Shown: piece after piece, positions 1-8,099 of the stretch | Numbering within the stretch: the first letter of the stretch is position 1 | Layout: every line of letters begins with the position of its first letter | Program-made: the position numbers and the translations under genes | DNA from: Muribaculaceae bacterium | GTDB lineage: Bacteria; Bacteroidota; Bacteroidia; Bacteroidales; Muribaculaceae | Assembly (NCBI GenBank): GCA_017621845.1 | Contig: JAGASI010000023.1 | Location: 101,377 to 165,376, forward strand | Reading direction: 5' to 3' | Length of the DNA: 64,000 bases | Notes under the pieces: generated by a model | The model's input: the letters and a program-made list of their open reading frames with translations, nothing else | The model's database searches: none | What the model was told of the DNA's origin: nothing

Positions 1-1
1 T

Positions 2-607
2 GAGATAAAGAATGATATATTGGTGCTCGACACACGGTCATGGGGAACACTCGATGACCAACTGACCGGCGACTGTCAGAATCTCAATGCCAATACTGTC
101 CTTAAAGCCATCGATATTCTCATCAGTCACGGATGGAAGATAAGTCCCGAGGCGGTATGTAACGGCTTGGCCAATGTGTGCAATCTCACCGGGCTCATGG
201 GACGATGGATGAAGCTACAATCCGAGCCGACAGTAATATGTGACACGGGCCATAATCCCGGTGCTTGGCAATACCTGACAGCGCGGCTTGGTGACATCGC
301 CCGCGACAGGACATTGCACATTGTTTTAGGATTTGTAGGCGATAAAGACTACCGTCACATTATCCCGACATTACCATCCGGTGCCCGCTACTATATGGTG
401 ACCTCATCTACGCCCAGGGCTGTCACGGGTAAAGAATTATGTGCCATAGCCCGCGAGGCCGGTCTGGAGGCCCAAGCCTATGACTCGGTTATCGAGGGCT
501 ATGAACAAGCCATCGCCCACGCCGCCACCGATGACACCATATTTGTCGGTGGCAGCACCTTTGTCGTCGCCGACCTCTTGAAATGTATTGATTTCATATC
601 AAGATAA
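2..607 (+). CDS. folC: Bifunctional folylpolyglutamate synthase/dihydrofolate synthase, C-terminal part
   Basis: The reading frame is open to the left edge, so the gene begins outside the window; about 200 C-terminal residues are present. FolC joins glutamate to dihydropteroate and folates using ATP in the cytoplasm. The visible part holds the end of the Mur-ligase central domain (TGLMGRW) and the Mur C-terminal domain beginning at the CDTGHNPGAW motif, the FolC version of the family D-x-A/G-H-N-P signature. A later VGGSTFVVADLL segment matches the usual end of the protein. A TTG codon lies at position 20 but is internal. It is followed by an inverted repeat at 672-717. Identification rests on motifs and length of the remaining domain. 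Confidence 0.93.
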   Translation, partial: EIKNDILVLDTRSWGTLDDQLTGDCQNLNANTVLKAIDILISHGWKISPEAVCNGLANVCNLTGLMGRWMKLQSEPTVICDTGHNPGAWQYLTARLGDIARDRTLHIVLGFVGDKDYRHIIPTLPSGARYYMVTSSTPRAVTGKELCAIAREAGLEAQAYDSVIEGYEQAIAHAATDDTIFVGGSTFVVADLLKCIDFISR

Positions 608-671
608 CAATTTACCCATCGAAGGCGGCACGCGCGAACACATGGCTCTTGCTTTATGCTCCCGGGCCTTT

Positions 672-717
672 AGAGCCTGACCGCCTCAGCGTTAACATTT
701 GTTGTGGGACAGGCTCT
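672..717. repeat. Inverted repeat AGAGCCTG/CAGGCTCT, member of a dispersed family
   Basis: Arms AGAGCCTG (672-679) and CAGGCTCT (710-717) flank a 30-nt interior. The right half, TTGTGGGACAGGCTCT at 702-717, recurs exactly at 32743-32758, and GTGGGACAGGCTCT recurs at the large hairpin at 19287-19340. It lies 65 nt after the folC stop and could contribute to transcript termination, but it has no T-tract. Confidence 0.7.
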
Positions 718-753
718 TAACTTAGCGCCGGAATTCATTGTATCAAGTGGAAA

Positions 754-805
754 AATACTCAAGGCAGGAGCCCCTTGCATTTCAGAGACTCCTGCCTTGA
801 GTATT
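754..805 (-). terminator. Intrinsic terminator of the downstream-read membrane protein gene
   Basis: A perfect 17-bp inverted repeat (754-770 with 789-805) encloses an 18-nt loop. Read on the minus strand it is followed directly by TTTTTCC. It lies 70 nt beyond the stop codon of the minus-strand gene at 876-1484, so it is the expected rho-independent terminator. Confidence 0.85.
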
Positions 806-875
806 GATTGGTCGTTGCCTGGTAAGGCACCTAAAAGTTATATTGCCTTACATGAACAACTTTAGATTTACCAAA

Positions 876-1484
876 TCACTGTTTGGTAGCTTGAGCTGTG
901 ATACTGAACTGGCCGATAATCCACAGAACAGCACCGACAAACATTCCAAGACCGCCAAGGACCGATAACACGCCCATCATACCCAAGGTGCCCAGTGAGG
1001 GGGCGATACCAAAGATAAACAAGCCAAAGCCTAAAACAAAGCTACCGATAGCATACACGAGGATACCGGCGCTGAAAAGACCCTGATTGAGGTTTAATTT
1101 CTCAAAAGCCGCTGACATGTTTTTCTTGAACATCAGCATCAATACACCTACACCGATAACAAACAAGCCGGCCATGGCGACTGCAAAGAATGCGCCACTC
1201 ACGCTATGTACATTGTTAGTAGCTACAATGATTGATGACAAGACGTTAAGTCCGGTGATGATAAACAGGAAGATTGCACCTTTTTTCAGCAATTCAGCCG
1301 CAGGATGACTTGCCTTAACCAGCTCGTTGGCCGAAAGAAAATATCCTACACCTATAACGCCGATTGAAAGGGATGAAAGAACGCCAAAGAAATCAACAAA
1401 GACTCCTAATAACGAGCATACGGCCACGCCGAGAGTCGCCCATTGAGCGAGTTGCCAACCTGTGTTGTACTGTTTTTGATCCAT
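876..1484 (-). CDS. Polytopic membrane protein of unknown function
   Basis: This 202-aa protein is almost entirely hydrophobic, with about six predicted membrane segments rich in Gly, Val, Leu and Ile (for example around residues 15-35, 38-55, 68-88, 98-118, 138-160 and 165-195). It has no signal peptide and only short polar loops such as FKKNMSAAFEKLNLNQ near residue 120. I do not recognise a named family and assign no function. It appears to be monocistronic, with its own promoter about 255 nt upstream and a strong terminator downstream. The start is the first Met, MDQKQYNTGW, which leaves a polar N-terminus before the first helix. Confidence 0.8.
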   Translation of the reverse strand: MDQKQYNTGWQLAQWATLGVAVCSLLGVFVDFFGVLSSLSIGVIGVGYFLSANELVKASHPAAELLKKGAIFLFIITGLNVLSSIIVATNNVHSVSGAFFAVAMAGLFVIGVGVLMLMFKKNMSAAFEKLNLNQGLFSAGILVYAIGSFVLGFGLFIFGIAPSLGTLGMMGVLSVLGGLGMFVGAVLWIIGQFSITAQATKQ

Positions 1485-1740
1485 AATTTTAATTGTTAAA
1501 GTTTGGTTAATATTTAAGAATTAGATTTTTGGGACTGAGAAAACACCAACCTCAGAGGTTATTTAAGAAGAAATGTGAACAATGAGTCAGTATATGTCTA
1601 AGGACATAAGAAACTTGACAGATACGGGTATGGTGTTTTTGTCATAAACGTTATAAATTCAATGTCAGGATTGTTTAAAACGACCTCTAAATCAGATTAT
1701 ATTCACGCCCACTATTACAGCGAGCAGAAATCTCATAGCG

Positions 1741-1769
1741 CAAATTTACAACTTTAATCTTAATAACAA
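1741..1769 (-). promoter_or_regulatory. Promoter for the 876-1484 membrane protein gene
   Basis: On the minus strand a TAAATTTG -7 box (plus 1741-1748) sits 18 nt after a TTG (plus 1767-1769), fitting the Bacteroidetes TTG-N18-21-TAnnTTTG pattern. It implies a 5' leader of roughly 250 nt. Confidence 0.6.
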
Positions 1770-1953
1770 AAAATATTGTGAAAAAAAATTAACGAGGCTT
1801 TCACCGGTAGGCTTACAACCGAGGCAGCCCTCCTCCGAAAATCACCTTCCCGAAAAATATCTTTACAACTACTCCAAGGCCTCTTTTATCCGTAAAGAAA
1901 GCTACAACCAGAACTTCCTTATAAACTGGGCATAAAAAATCGACTTTTTTATG

Positions 1954-1961
1954 TACCTTTG
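1954..1961 (+). promoter_or_regulatory. -7 box of the acyltransferase promoter
   Basis: TACCTTTG matches TAnnTTTG. It overlaps the most upstream possible ATG (1951), so transcription would begin near 1968 and the ATG at 1999 is the first usable start. No clear TTG was seen at the -33 position. Confidence 0.55.
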
Positions 1962-1998
1962 TAACATCCATAATAAATCTACAATTACTGAAATATCA

Positions 1999-3072
1999 AT
2001 GCCATCATCTATCACTCCAGCCATCAATCACCGTCAACCCCGACAATCTAATATGGAATTACTGCGTATCATTGCTATGGTACTGGTCGTGTTGCTTCAC
2101 TCCAATTTTAAATCTCTGGGGGCTATTGAGTTCCACTCTCAGGTTGTTGCCAATCCATTATCATCGTTTATAAGACTCGAGCTTGATGTTTTTTCAATTC
2201 TCGCCGTTAATCTTTTTGTCCTTATTTCAGGTTACTTTGGAATTCGCCCCAAATTAAAAAGTGTGCTGAATATTGTATTCCAATTAATATTCTGGAAAAC
2301 AATATTAGCGATAATATCTTATACGGCCGAAGGTTTTACCTTATCAGAGGTCGCCAAAAACTTAGGCAACGGTATATTATTTGGCGGATGGTTTATCCCA
2401 TGTTACTTTTTGTTAATGTTGATAGCTCCAGCCCTTAACAGTTACATTGAGGCCTCATCTAAAAAAGATATATTCAAATTCCTATTGATTTTTTACGGTG
2501 TACAAACAACATTGGGATGGTTGATACCCTTATGGCCCTATATTGATGGTTACTCGTTTGTTTCATTCATTGGTCTATACATGTTAGGCCGATATATAAA
2601 CAAATTCATGAATGACCAACAACGTGACAAGATTACATTTAAGCGTGGACTGGCAGGGTATGCCTTAATATCGGCTTTATTGGGCGTGGGCGGTTTCTTG
2701 TTCTATTATTTTGTTGATATGGATTATTTGTGCCACCTCGTTGATCGTGCTATAAACAACTACACTTCACCGTTCAATATCCTATGTGCAGCATTGTTGA
2801 TAATCGGCTTTTCAAACCTGAAACTCTACAGCAAAGTAGTCAACAGATTGGCACAGTCGGCATTTGCAGTATACATTATTCATTTAGACCCGGCTGTGTT
2901 TGACTATATCAAAGCGACGAGTATTTATCTGTACGACAATTTCAATATATGGGTATTTGCAGGTGGAGCAATACTGCTTGCCATCAGTGTCTATCTCGTG
3001 TGTGCCTTGGGCGACACAGTCCGTATATGGGCCTGGAATAAGCTATGTTCCATAATTCCAGTCTTGAGATAG
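1999..3072 (+). CDS. Acyltransferase family 3 membrane protein, polysaccharide O-acylation
   Basis: This is a 357-aa integral membrane protein with about ten hydrophobic segments. It opens with the diagnostic acyltransferase-3 signature RQSNMELLRIIAM followed by VVLLH, in which an Arg and a His lie in the first membrane helix. Known relatives move acetyl or succinyl groups across the membrane onto sugars of surface polysaccharides or lipids. A longer frame begins at 1951, but that ATG lies inside the -7 promoter box, so the Met at 1999 (MPSSITPAIN) is chosen. It directly precedes the export and chain-length genes of the polysaccharide locus, suggesting it decorates that polymer. The acyl donor and sugar cannot be read from the sequence. 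Confidence 0.88.
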   Translation: MPSSITPAINHRQPRQSNMELLRIIAMVLVVLLHSNFKSLGAIEFHSQVVANPLSSFIRLELDVFSILAVNLFVLISGYFGIRPKLKSVLNIVFQLIFWKTILAIISYTAEGFTLSEVAKNLGNGILFGGWFIPCYFLLMLIAPALNSYIEASSKKDIFKFLLIFYGVQTTLGWLIPLWPYIDGYSFVSFIGLYMLGRYINKFMNDQQRDKITFKRGLAGYALISALLGVGGFLFYYFVDMDYLCHLVDRAINNYTSPFNILCAALLIIGFSNLKLYSKVVNRLAQSAFAVYIIHLDPAVFDYIKATSIYLYDNFNIWVFAGGAILLAISVYLVCALGDTVRIWAWNKLCSIIPVLR

Positions 3073-3202
3073 ATAATCCAATACAATAAATATCATATTC
3101 ATTCATAGGATAATTTTGTGCTAAATCAATATAATACAACAAATTAACAATATTACCTTCTCAACAACCTGGTTATATAGTCAACGAGACGTCAAATCAT
3201 AC

Positions 3203-3233
3203 TTGCTTGTATGGATTATTATATATAATTTTG
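3203..3233 (+). promoter_or_regulatory. Promoter of the polysaccharide export operon
   Basis: TTG at 3203-3205, a 20-nt spacer and TAATTTTG at 3226-3233 match the Bacteroidetes sigma consensus. The predicted start near 3240 leaves a leader of about 130 nt before the export lipoprotein gene at 3370. Confidence 0.75.
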
Positions 3234-3369
3234 TCGTTGCTTTCATTCAAGGCAAAATTATTTAACATCAAGATAATATTTTGTCCATTTCGACGTTAGC
3301 TAATTATAAAGAATAATAACAAGTGTTTAAAACACTCTTAAGCACATTTGAAGGATTAATCGTTATATA

Positions 3370-4176
3370 ATGAAAATCAACATATTAACAACAGGAGCCA
3401 TTGCAGTCGCAATGGGGCTGTGTTCATGTAGCACCCAACGGTCGCCCCTGACATACTTTGAAAACATCGACAGCGTTAAAGTCGTCTCTTTCAACGAGGC
3501 CGACTATATGCCCAAGGTTGAACCCGACGATGAGCTGTACGTGCTTATCACTTCATCCCAACCCGAGGCTACCGCGGCTTACAACCTGCCACTGAGCAAC
3601 CCGGCAGTCAGTGCCAACAAACTCATGGCATCTTCACCACAACAGATGACCTATATCGTTGATTCCACGGGACAGATAGATATACCATTAATAGGCAAAC
3701 TTACAGTGCAAGGTCTTACTACCGAGCAAGTTGCCGATATAATTGAAGCCAAAGTCAAGCACGACGTCGAGGACCCCATTGTAGTGGTCAAGCTACTCAA
3801 CTTTAAGGTCAACGTAGCCGGCGAAGTCAAGAATCCCGGTGCAATCCCCGTAACCAACCAACGTTTCTCGGTATTGGATGCCCTCACCGCTGCCGGTGAC
3901 CTCACCGAATATGGCGAGCGCAACAATGTACTGCTGATACGTGAAGAGAACGGCAAGCGAGAAGCCCATCGCCTTAATCTCAACTCGGCTGACATCCTCA
4001 CTTCTCCATACTTTTTTGTCAAGCAGAACGACTATATCTATGTCGCTCCCAACAAAATACGACAAGACAACTCCAAGTATAACCAGAACAACGCCTATAA
4101 AGTGACCGTCATATCAACTATAGTGAGCGCCGCATCGGTAGTCGCCTCTCTTGTCATTGCCCTGACTGTCAAGTAA
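3370..4176 (+). CDS. Wza-like polysaccharide export outer-membrane lipoprotein
   Basis: This is a 268-aa lipoprotein precursor whose signal peptide ends in a GLCSC lipobox (acylated Cys near residue 18-20). The polysaccharide-export domain spans about residues 45-135 (VEPDDELYVLI, then DSTGQIDIPLIGKLTVQGLT), followed by an SLBB domain at about 145-205 (VNVAGEVKNPGAIPV) and a hydrophobic C-terminal segment, as in Bacteroidetes Wza homologues. Such proteins form the outer-membrane exit channel for capsule or exopolysaccharide. It is first in the operon with the Wzc-like kinase 83 nt downstream, the standard partner. The length is somewhat shorter than enterobacterial Wza. Confidence 0.92.
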   Translation: MKINILTTGAIAVAMGLCSCSTQRSPLTYFENIDSVKVVSFNEADYMPKVEPDDELYVLITSSQPEATAAYNLPLSNPAVSANKLMASSPQQMTYIVDSTGQIDIPLIGKLTVQGLTTEQVADIIEAKVKHDVEDPIVVVKLLNFKVNVAGEVKNPGAIPVTNQRFSVLDALTAAGDLTEYGERNNVLLIREENGKREAHRLNLNSADILTSPYFFVKQNDYIYVAPNKIRQDNSKYNQNNAYKVTVISTIVSAASVVASLVIALTVK

Positions 4177-4259
4177 TCTAATATCTTAATTTATCACATC
4201 TCACTGTGAGAGCCACCCCTAACCCCCTAAAAGCTATTCACAGCAACAAATAAATCAAT

Positions 4260-6566
4260 ATGGCCTCAGATAAAAAGAAAAGCGAATTTATAGATATAAA
4301 AGAAGTTTTAGCCATATTCAAACGCAAATGGTACTGGTTTCTTATATCGGTAATCATTTGCTGTGGCATCGCTTATGTTTATACCAAAATTTCCAAGCCC
4401 CAATACAAGGTAGTAGCCAACGTCCTCATCACCCAAGAAGACGGTGGCGGCATGGGTAGCTTCGGTGGCCTGGGTGACCTGTTTGGCTCCAACGGATATG
4501 TTGAAGACGAGATATTTGTCATTACATCCCACTCGGTACTGCGCGAGGTCGTCAAGGACCTGGGCCTTTATCGCAGCCACATTGTAAAGACCGGCTTGCT
4601 GTCCAAGACATTTGAATATGAAAAATACCCCGTCGATGTCTATCCCTCCCCCGGTATTGTTGACACACTACGCACTGCAATCGTGTTTAAGACCAAGATA
4701 CACGATGGTAAGGCTGATATCAAGGTATCGGTATCGGGAGACGATATTGAAGACCTGAAAGACCAGACGTTACCAGCCACTATCAAGTGTGACTACGGAC
4801 AATTTGTCATCGACCGCACCAAATATTGCCCCAAAAACAAGGAAATCAATACCACCGTCACCATCATGGGATATGACGCTGCGGCCGAAGACCTGGCCAA
4901 GACGGTATCCAGCTCCATAGCTTCCAAAAAGTCCAATGCCATCAACCTCTCCATTGTGACCCCGGCACCCAAATATGGACTCGACATCCTTAATACCATA
5001 ATTCAGAAATATAACGAGCGTGGCATAAACCAAAAAAATCTCCAGAGCACCAAGACGGCAACCTTTATTGACGAGCGTCTCGCTCTTATCTCGGGAGACC
5101 TCGCCGGCGCCGAGTCTGACATCCAGGACTACAAGGAAAACCAAGGTATCGTAGATGTACAGACCGAAGCCTCATATAATATCGCTCTCAAAGGCGAGGC
5201 CGAGCGAAACCTCATCGCCGCCCAGACCGAGAACGAGATTATCAAGATGACACGTGACTTTATCAACGACCCGGCCAAGGCCTACGAACTCATCCCGTCA
5301 TCCAACGAGATAGCAGGTGTCGGCTCAGCTATCGGCACATACAACTCCCTGATACTTAAACGTCTCGAGTTGATGAACAATGCCAAGGGTAACAACACGG
5401 CCCTGAAGTCACTGAACGACCAGATTGACGCCATGCGCTCATCTATCAACACGTCGCTCCAGCGTGCATATGTCAACTCCAATGTACAGGTCAAGGAGCT
5501 CTCGGCTCAAGTCGCCAAGGCCCAGGGTAAACTCGGCAACATACCCACTCAAGAACGCACATTCATAAACCTCAAGCGGCAACAGGAAGTCAAACAACAA
5601 CTCTACCTCTTCCTGCTACAACGCCGTGAAGAGACCGCCATGATGCTTGCCAACGCTGTTCCCAAGGGCGAGATTATCGACGAGGCCTATACCCTGAGTG
5701 ACCCCGTCAGCATGAGCAAAAAACTTATCCTGCTGATTGCTCTCCTTATAGGCCTCTGCATACCGCCGGTAATCATCTATATCAAGAAACTTTTACGCTC
5801 CAAATTTGAGACACGCCAAGAAGTTGAGAACCGTGTCGACATGCCTGTACTCGGTGAAATGTGCATTGACCGCTCCGGCGAACAACTTGCTGTTGGTGCA
5901 ACCAATACTTCCTCTACATCCGAGCTGTTCAGACTGTTGCGCACCAATCTCCAGTTTGTCCTCAACGGCAAGGACGACAAGGTAGTGTTGATGACATCTA
6001 CCAGCTCGGGCGAGGGCAAGTCTTTCATTTCTATCAACCTTGCCGCCTCACTGGCACTGCTGCACAAAAAGGTTATACTCGTGGGTATGGACATACGCAA
6101 TCCTCAACTCGCCAAGTATCTTAACCTGGCCCCTCATACAGGCCTCACCCAATACCTTGCCGACCCCTCGATTGAAGTAGACTCACTTATCATGCACGAC
6201 CAGATGATTGAAGGTCTCGACATAATCCAGGCCGGTCCTATACCGCCAAACCCCGGAGAGCTTCTTGCCTCTCAGGCAGTCGATGATCTTTTCGTCAAGC
6301 TACGTCAAGAATATGACTATATTCTTATTGACTCGGCACCCGTGGGTATGGTCAGCGACACATTCCATATCGTGCGTGTCACCGATGCGACAGTATATGT
6401 ATGCCGAGCCAACTATACCACACTGCGAGATCTCGACTATATCGAGGACCTCTACCACGACAAGCGCCTCAAGAAAATTTCGCTCGTGGTCAATGGTACC
6501 GCCGCACGCAAGGGCTATGGCTATGGTTACGGCTCAGACAAGAAAAAGCGCAAAGCCAAAATTTAA
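4260..6566 (+). CDS. Wzc-like polysaccharide co-polymerase with bacterial tyrosine kinase domain
   Basis: This is a 768-aa inner-membrane protein. An N-terminal Wzz domain has a first membrane helix at about residues 23-43, a long periplasmic coiled region follows (about 260-470, with a PTQERTF GNVR-type motif before helix two near 485-505), and a cytoplasmic BY-kinase forms the C-terminus. The Walker A motif SSGEGKS covers residues 582-588, the A' motif VGMDIRNP lies near 607, and Walker B ends at Asp691 in LIDSAP. The tail carries a tyrosine cluster (GYGYGYG) that would be the autophosphorylation site. It controls chain length and export with the Wza-like protein upstream. The tyrosine cluster is short compared with E. 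coli Wzc. Confidence 0.94.
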   Translation: MASDKKKSEFIDIKEVLAIFKRKWYWFLISVIICCGIAYVYTKISKPQYKVVANVLITQEDGGGMGSFGGLGDLFGSNGYVEDEIFVITSHSVLREVVKDLGLYRSHIVKTGLLSKTFEYEKYPVDVYPSPGIVDTLRTAIVFKTKIHDGKADIKVSVSGDDIEDLKDQTLPATIKCDYGQFVIDRTKYCPKNKEINTTVTIMGYDAAAEDLAKTVSSSIASKKSNAINLSIVTPAPKYGLDILNTIIQKYNERGINQKNLQSTKTATFIDERLALISGDLAGAESDIQDYKENQGIVDVQTEASYNIALKGEAERNLIAAQTENEIIKMTRDFINDPAKAYELIPSSNEIAGVGSAIGTYNSLILKRLELMNNAKGNNTALKSLNDQIDAMRSSINTSLQRAYVNSNVQVKELSAQVAKAQGKLGNIPTQERTFINLKRQQEVKQQLYLFLLQRREETAMMLANAVPKGEIIDEAYTLSDPVSMSKKLILLIALLIGLCIPPVIIYIKKLLRSKFETRQEVENRVDMPVLGEMCIDRSGEQLAVGATNTSSTSELFRLLRTNLQFVLNGKDDKVVLMTSTSSGEGKSFISINLAASLALLHKKVILVGMDIRNPQLAKYLNLAPHTGLTQYLADPSIEVDSLIMHDQMIEGLDIIQAGPIPPNPGELLASQAVDDLFVKLRQEYDYILIDSAPVGMVSDTFHIVRVTDATVYVCRANYTTLRDLDYIEDLYHDKRLKKISLVVNGTAARKGYGYGYGSDKKKRKAKI

Positions 6567-6568
6567 CA

Positions 6569-6601
6569 AACATAGCAAGCCTCATCGAGGCTTGCTATGT
6601 T
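6569..6601 (+). terminator. 15-bp perfect hairpin between wzc-like and flippase genes
   Basis: Arms 6569-6583 and 6587-6601 pair perfectly around a 3-nt loop, 3 nt after the kinase stop codon. No T-tract follows, so it may attenuate, stabilise or process the transcript rather than stop it. The ATG at 6597 lies inside the right arm, one reason to prefer the later GTG start for the flippase. Confidence 0.6.
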
Positions 6602-6650
6602 AATACCCAACCCCAATTCTAATTTCCAATTTCCAAATCCCAATTCATTC

Positions 6651-8099
6651 GTGTCCAATAAAGGCGTCTACAAATGGAGTGCGATAGACCGAGTGTTAAA
6701 TTCGGCCATGACCTTTACCGGCAATGTCGTGCTGGCCCGTTTGTTAGACCCGTCAGATTTTGGATTGGTAGCTATGGTGGCAATATTTACAGCCATCGCC
6801 CAGAATCTCAGTAGTTGTGGCATGAGCGATGGGCTCATACATAAACACAACCCGACAGACCGAGACTACTCCACAGTATTTGTGTTCAACGCCGCCTTTG
6901 GGTTGTTTTTCTGCTTGCTTTTCATTGCATTGGGTATGCCTTTGGCAAAATTCTTTGCTAGACCTCAAATTAGCTCAATTATGTCTGTTCTTGGCGTGTG
7001 TTTCCTATTTCAGACACTTTGTTTTGTACAAGAAACTCGTATGCGCAAGAATCTTGATATGAAGCACATGGCAATTGTACACCTTCTATCCACAGCTTCT
7101 GCTGTAACTTTAGGTATCATTGTTGCAATCAATGGAGGGGAATATTGGGCGTTGGTGATTTCCCAATCCGGTTTGTCGATTTTTACATTTATATATTTCA
7201 TGTTAATATCAAGATGGATACCTCGCATAGCATTTTATAAAAAATCATTCCATGAATTGTTTGGATACGGTGTCCATCTGATGATAGCTTTCATAATAAA
7301 CATGATTAGTAGAAATATAAACAGTTCGGTCATTGGCAAATATGTCACACCGGTGGCTGCTGGTTTATATTCTCAGGCTCAAAAACTTCAAGATGTCCCA
7401 TTTGCTATAATAGAATCGGTATTTAATTGGGCTTTCTTTGCTGTATTATCTAATGAACAGGATAAAAATGCCCGACTTAATCTTGTATCTGAAATGAATG
7501 TGCGACTATGGACAATAAATATTACAATATCCTTATTATTATTATTAATTTCATGGCCTGCGTTTAATTTCCTATACGGAGCGAAGTGGGACGGCGCTAT
7601 TCCTATTTTTCAATTGTTATTGGTGTTTGGACTTGCTACAGCTATGAAATCTTTCTATCAAACAGTATTTAAAGCGTACGGCAAAGTTAAAATAGTCAAA
7701 AATCTAACATTTATTGAAACAGCGATACAATTAATTTTGCTTGTAATTTTTCTTAACTCGGGAGTGATAGTGATAACGATGACATTAATCATTGCTGTAG
7801 TTTTTATTTTACTATGTCATGTCATATATTATTGCAAGCTACTTGATATACGGCCCATAGTTGTGATTAAAGCCTTTTGGGATGCTTTGATTGTCCCTTT
7901 AATTGCATTTGGTATTAGTTGGGGAATAAGATATAAATTTCTCTCAGCCTCAACTCCATTTTTACAATGTCTATTATTAATTATAATTTTCAGTATAATT
8001 TTCCTTATATCTTGTTGGCTTATTAAACCTCCATATTACCAAATCGTAAACCAATTAATATACAGCAAATTCCGATTAATAAATGCATCAAATAAATAG
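6651..8099 (+). CDS. Wzx-type oligosaccharide flippase (MOP superfamily)
   Basis: This is about a 482-aa protein with some 12-14 membrane segments, resembling the polysaccharide biosynthesis/flippase family that moves lipid-linked repeat units to the outer face of the inner membrane. The conserved opening NKGVYKWSAIDR and LLDPSDFGLVAM are typical of Bacteroidetes members. An ATG at 6597 would add 18 odd residues encoded by a CCAATT-rich low-complexity stretch and lies within a hairpin; the GTG at 6651 gives the usual family N-terminus and is preferred. The gene is visibly more AT-rich in its second half than the kinase gene before it, as is common for variable capsule genes. The following gene overlaps its 3' end by 17 nt. 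Confidence 0.88.
   Translation: MSNKGVYKWSAIDRVLNSAMTFTGNVVLARLLDPSDFGLVAMVAIFTAIAQNLSSCGMSDGLIHKHNPTDRDYSTVFVFNAAFGLFFCLLFIALGMPLAKFFARPQISSIMSVLGVCFLFQTLCFVQETRMRKNLDMKHMAIVHLLSTASAVTLGIIVAINGGEYWALVISQSGLSIFTFIYFMLISRWIPRIAFYKKSFHELFGYGVHLMIAFIINMISRNINSSVIGKYVTPVAAGLYSQAQKLQDVPFAIIESVFNWAFFAVLSNEQDKNARLNLVSEMNVRLWTINITISLLLLLISWPAFNFLYGAKWDGAIPIFQLLLVFGLATAMKSFYQTVFKAYGKVKIVKNLTFIETAIQLILLVIFLNSGVIVITMTLIIAVVFILLCHVIYYCKLLDIRPIVVIKAFWDALIVPLIAFGISWGIRYKFLSASTPFLQCLLLIIIFSIIFLISCWLIKPPYYQIVNQLIYSKFRLINASNK

Larger units (their letters stand above)
1485..1998. other. 514-bp intergenic region between divergent genes
   Basis: It holds the minus-strand promoter at 1741-1769 and the acyltransferase -7 box at 1954-1961. 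A plus-strand reading frame at 1789-1935 has protein-like composition (ending in a QNFLINWA-type tail at a TAA) but no start codon, so it may be a gene remnant. No RNA gene was recognised. Confidence 0.5.
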
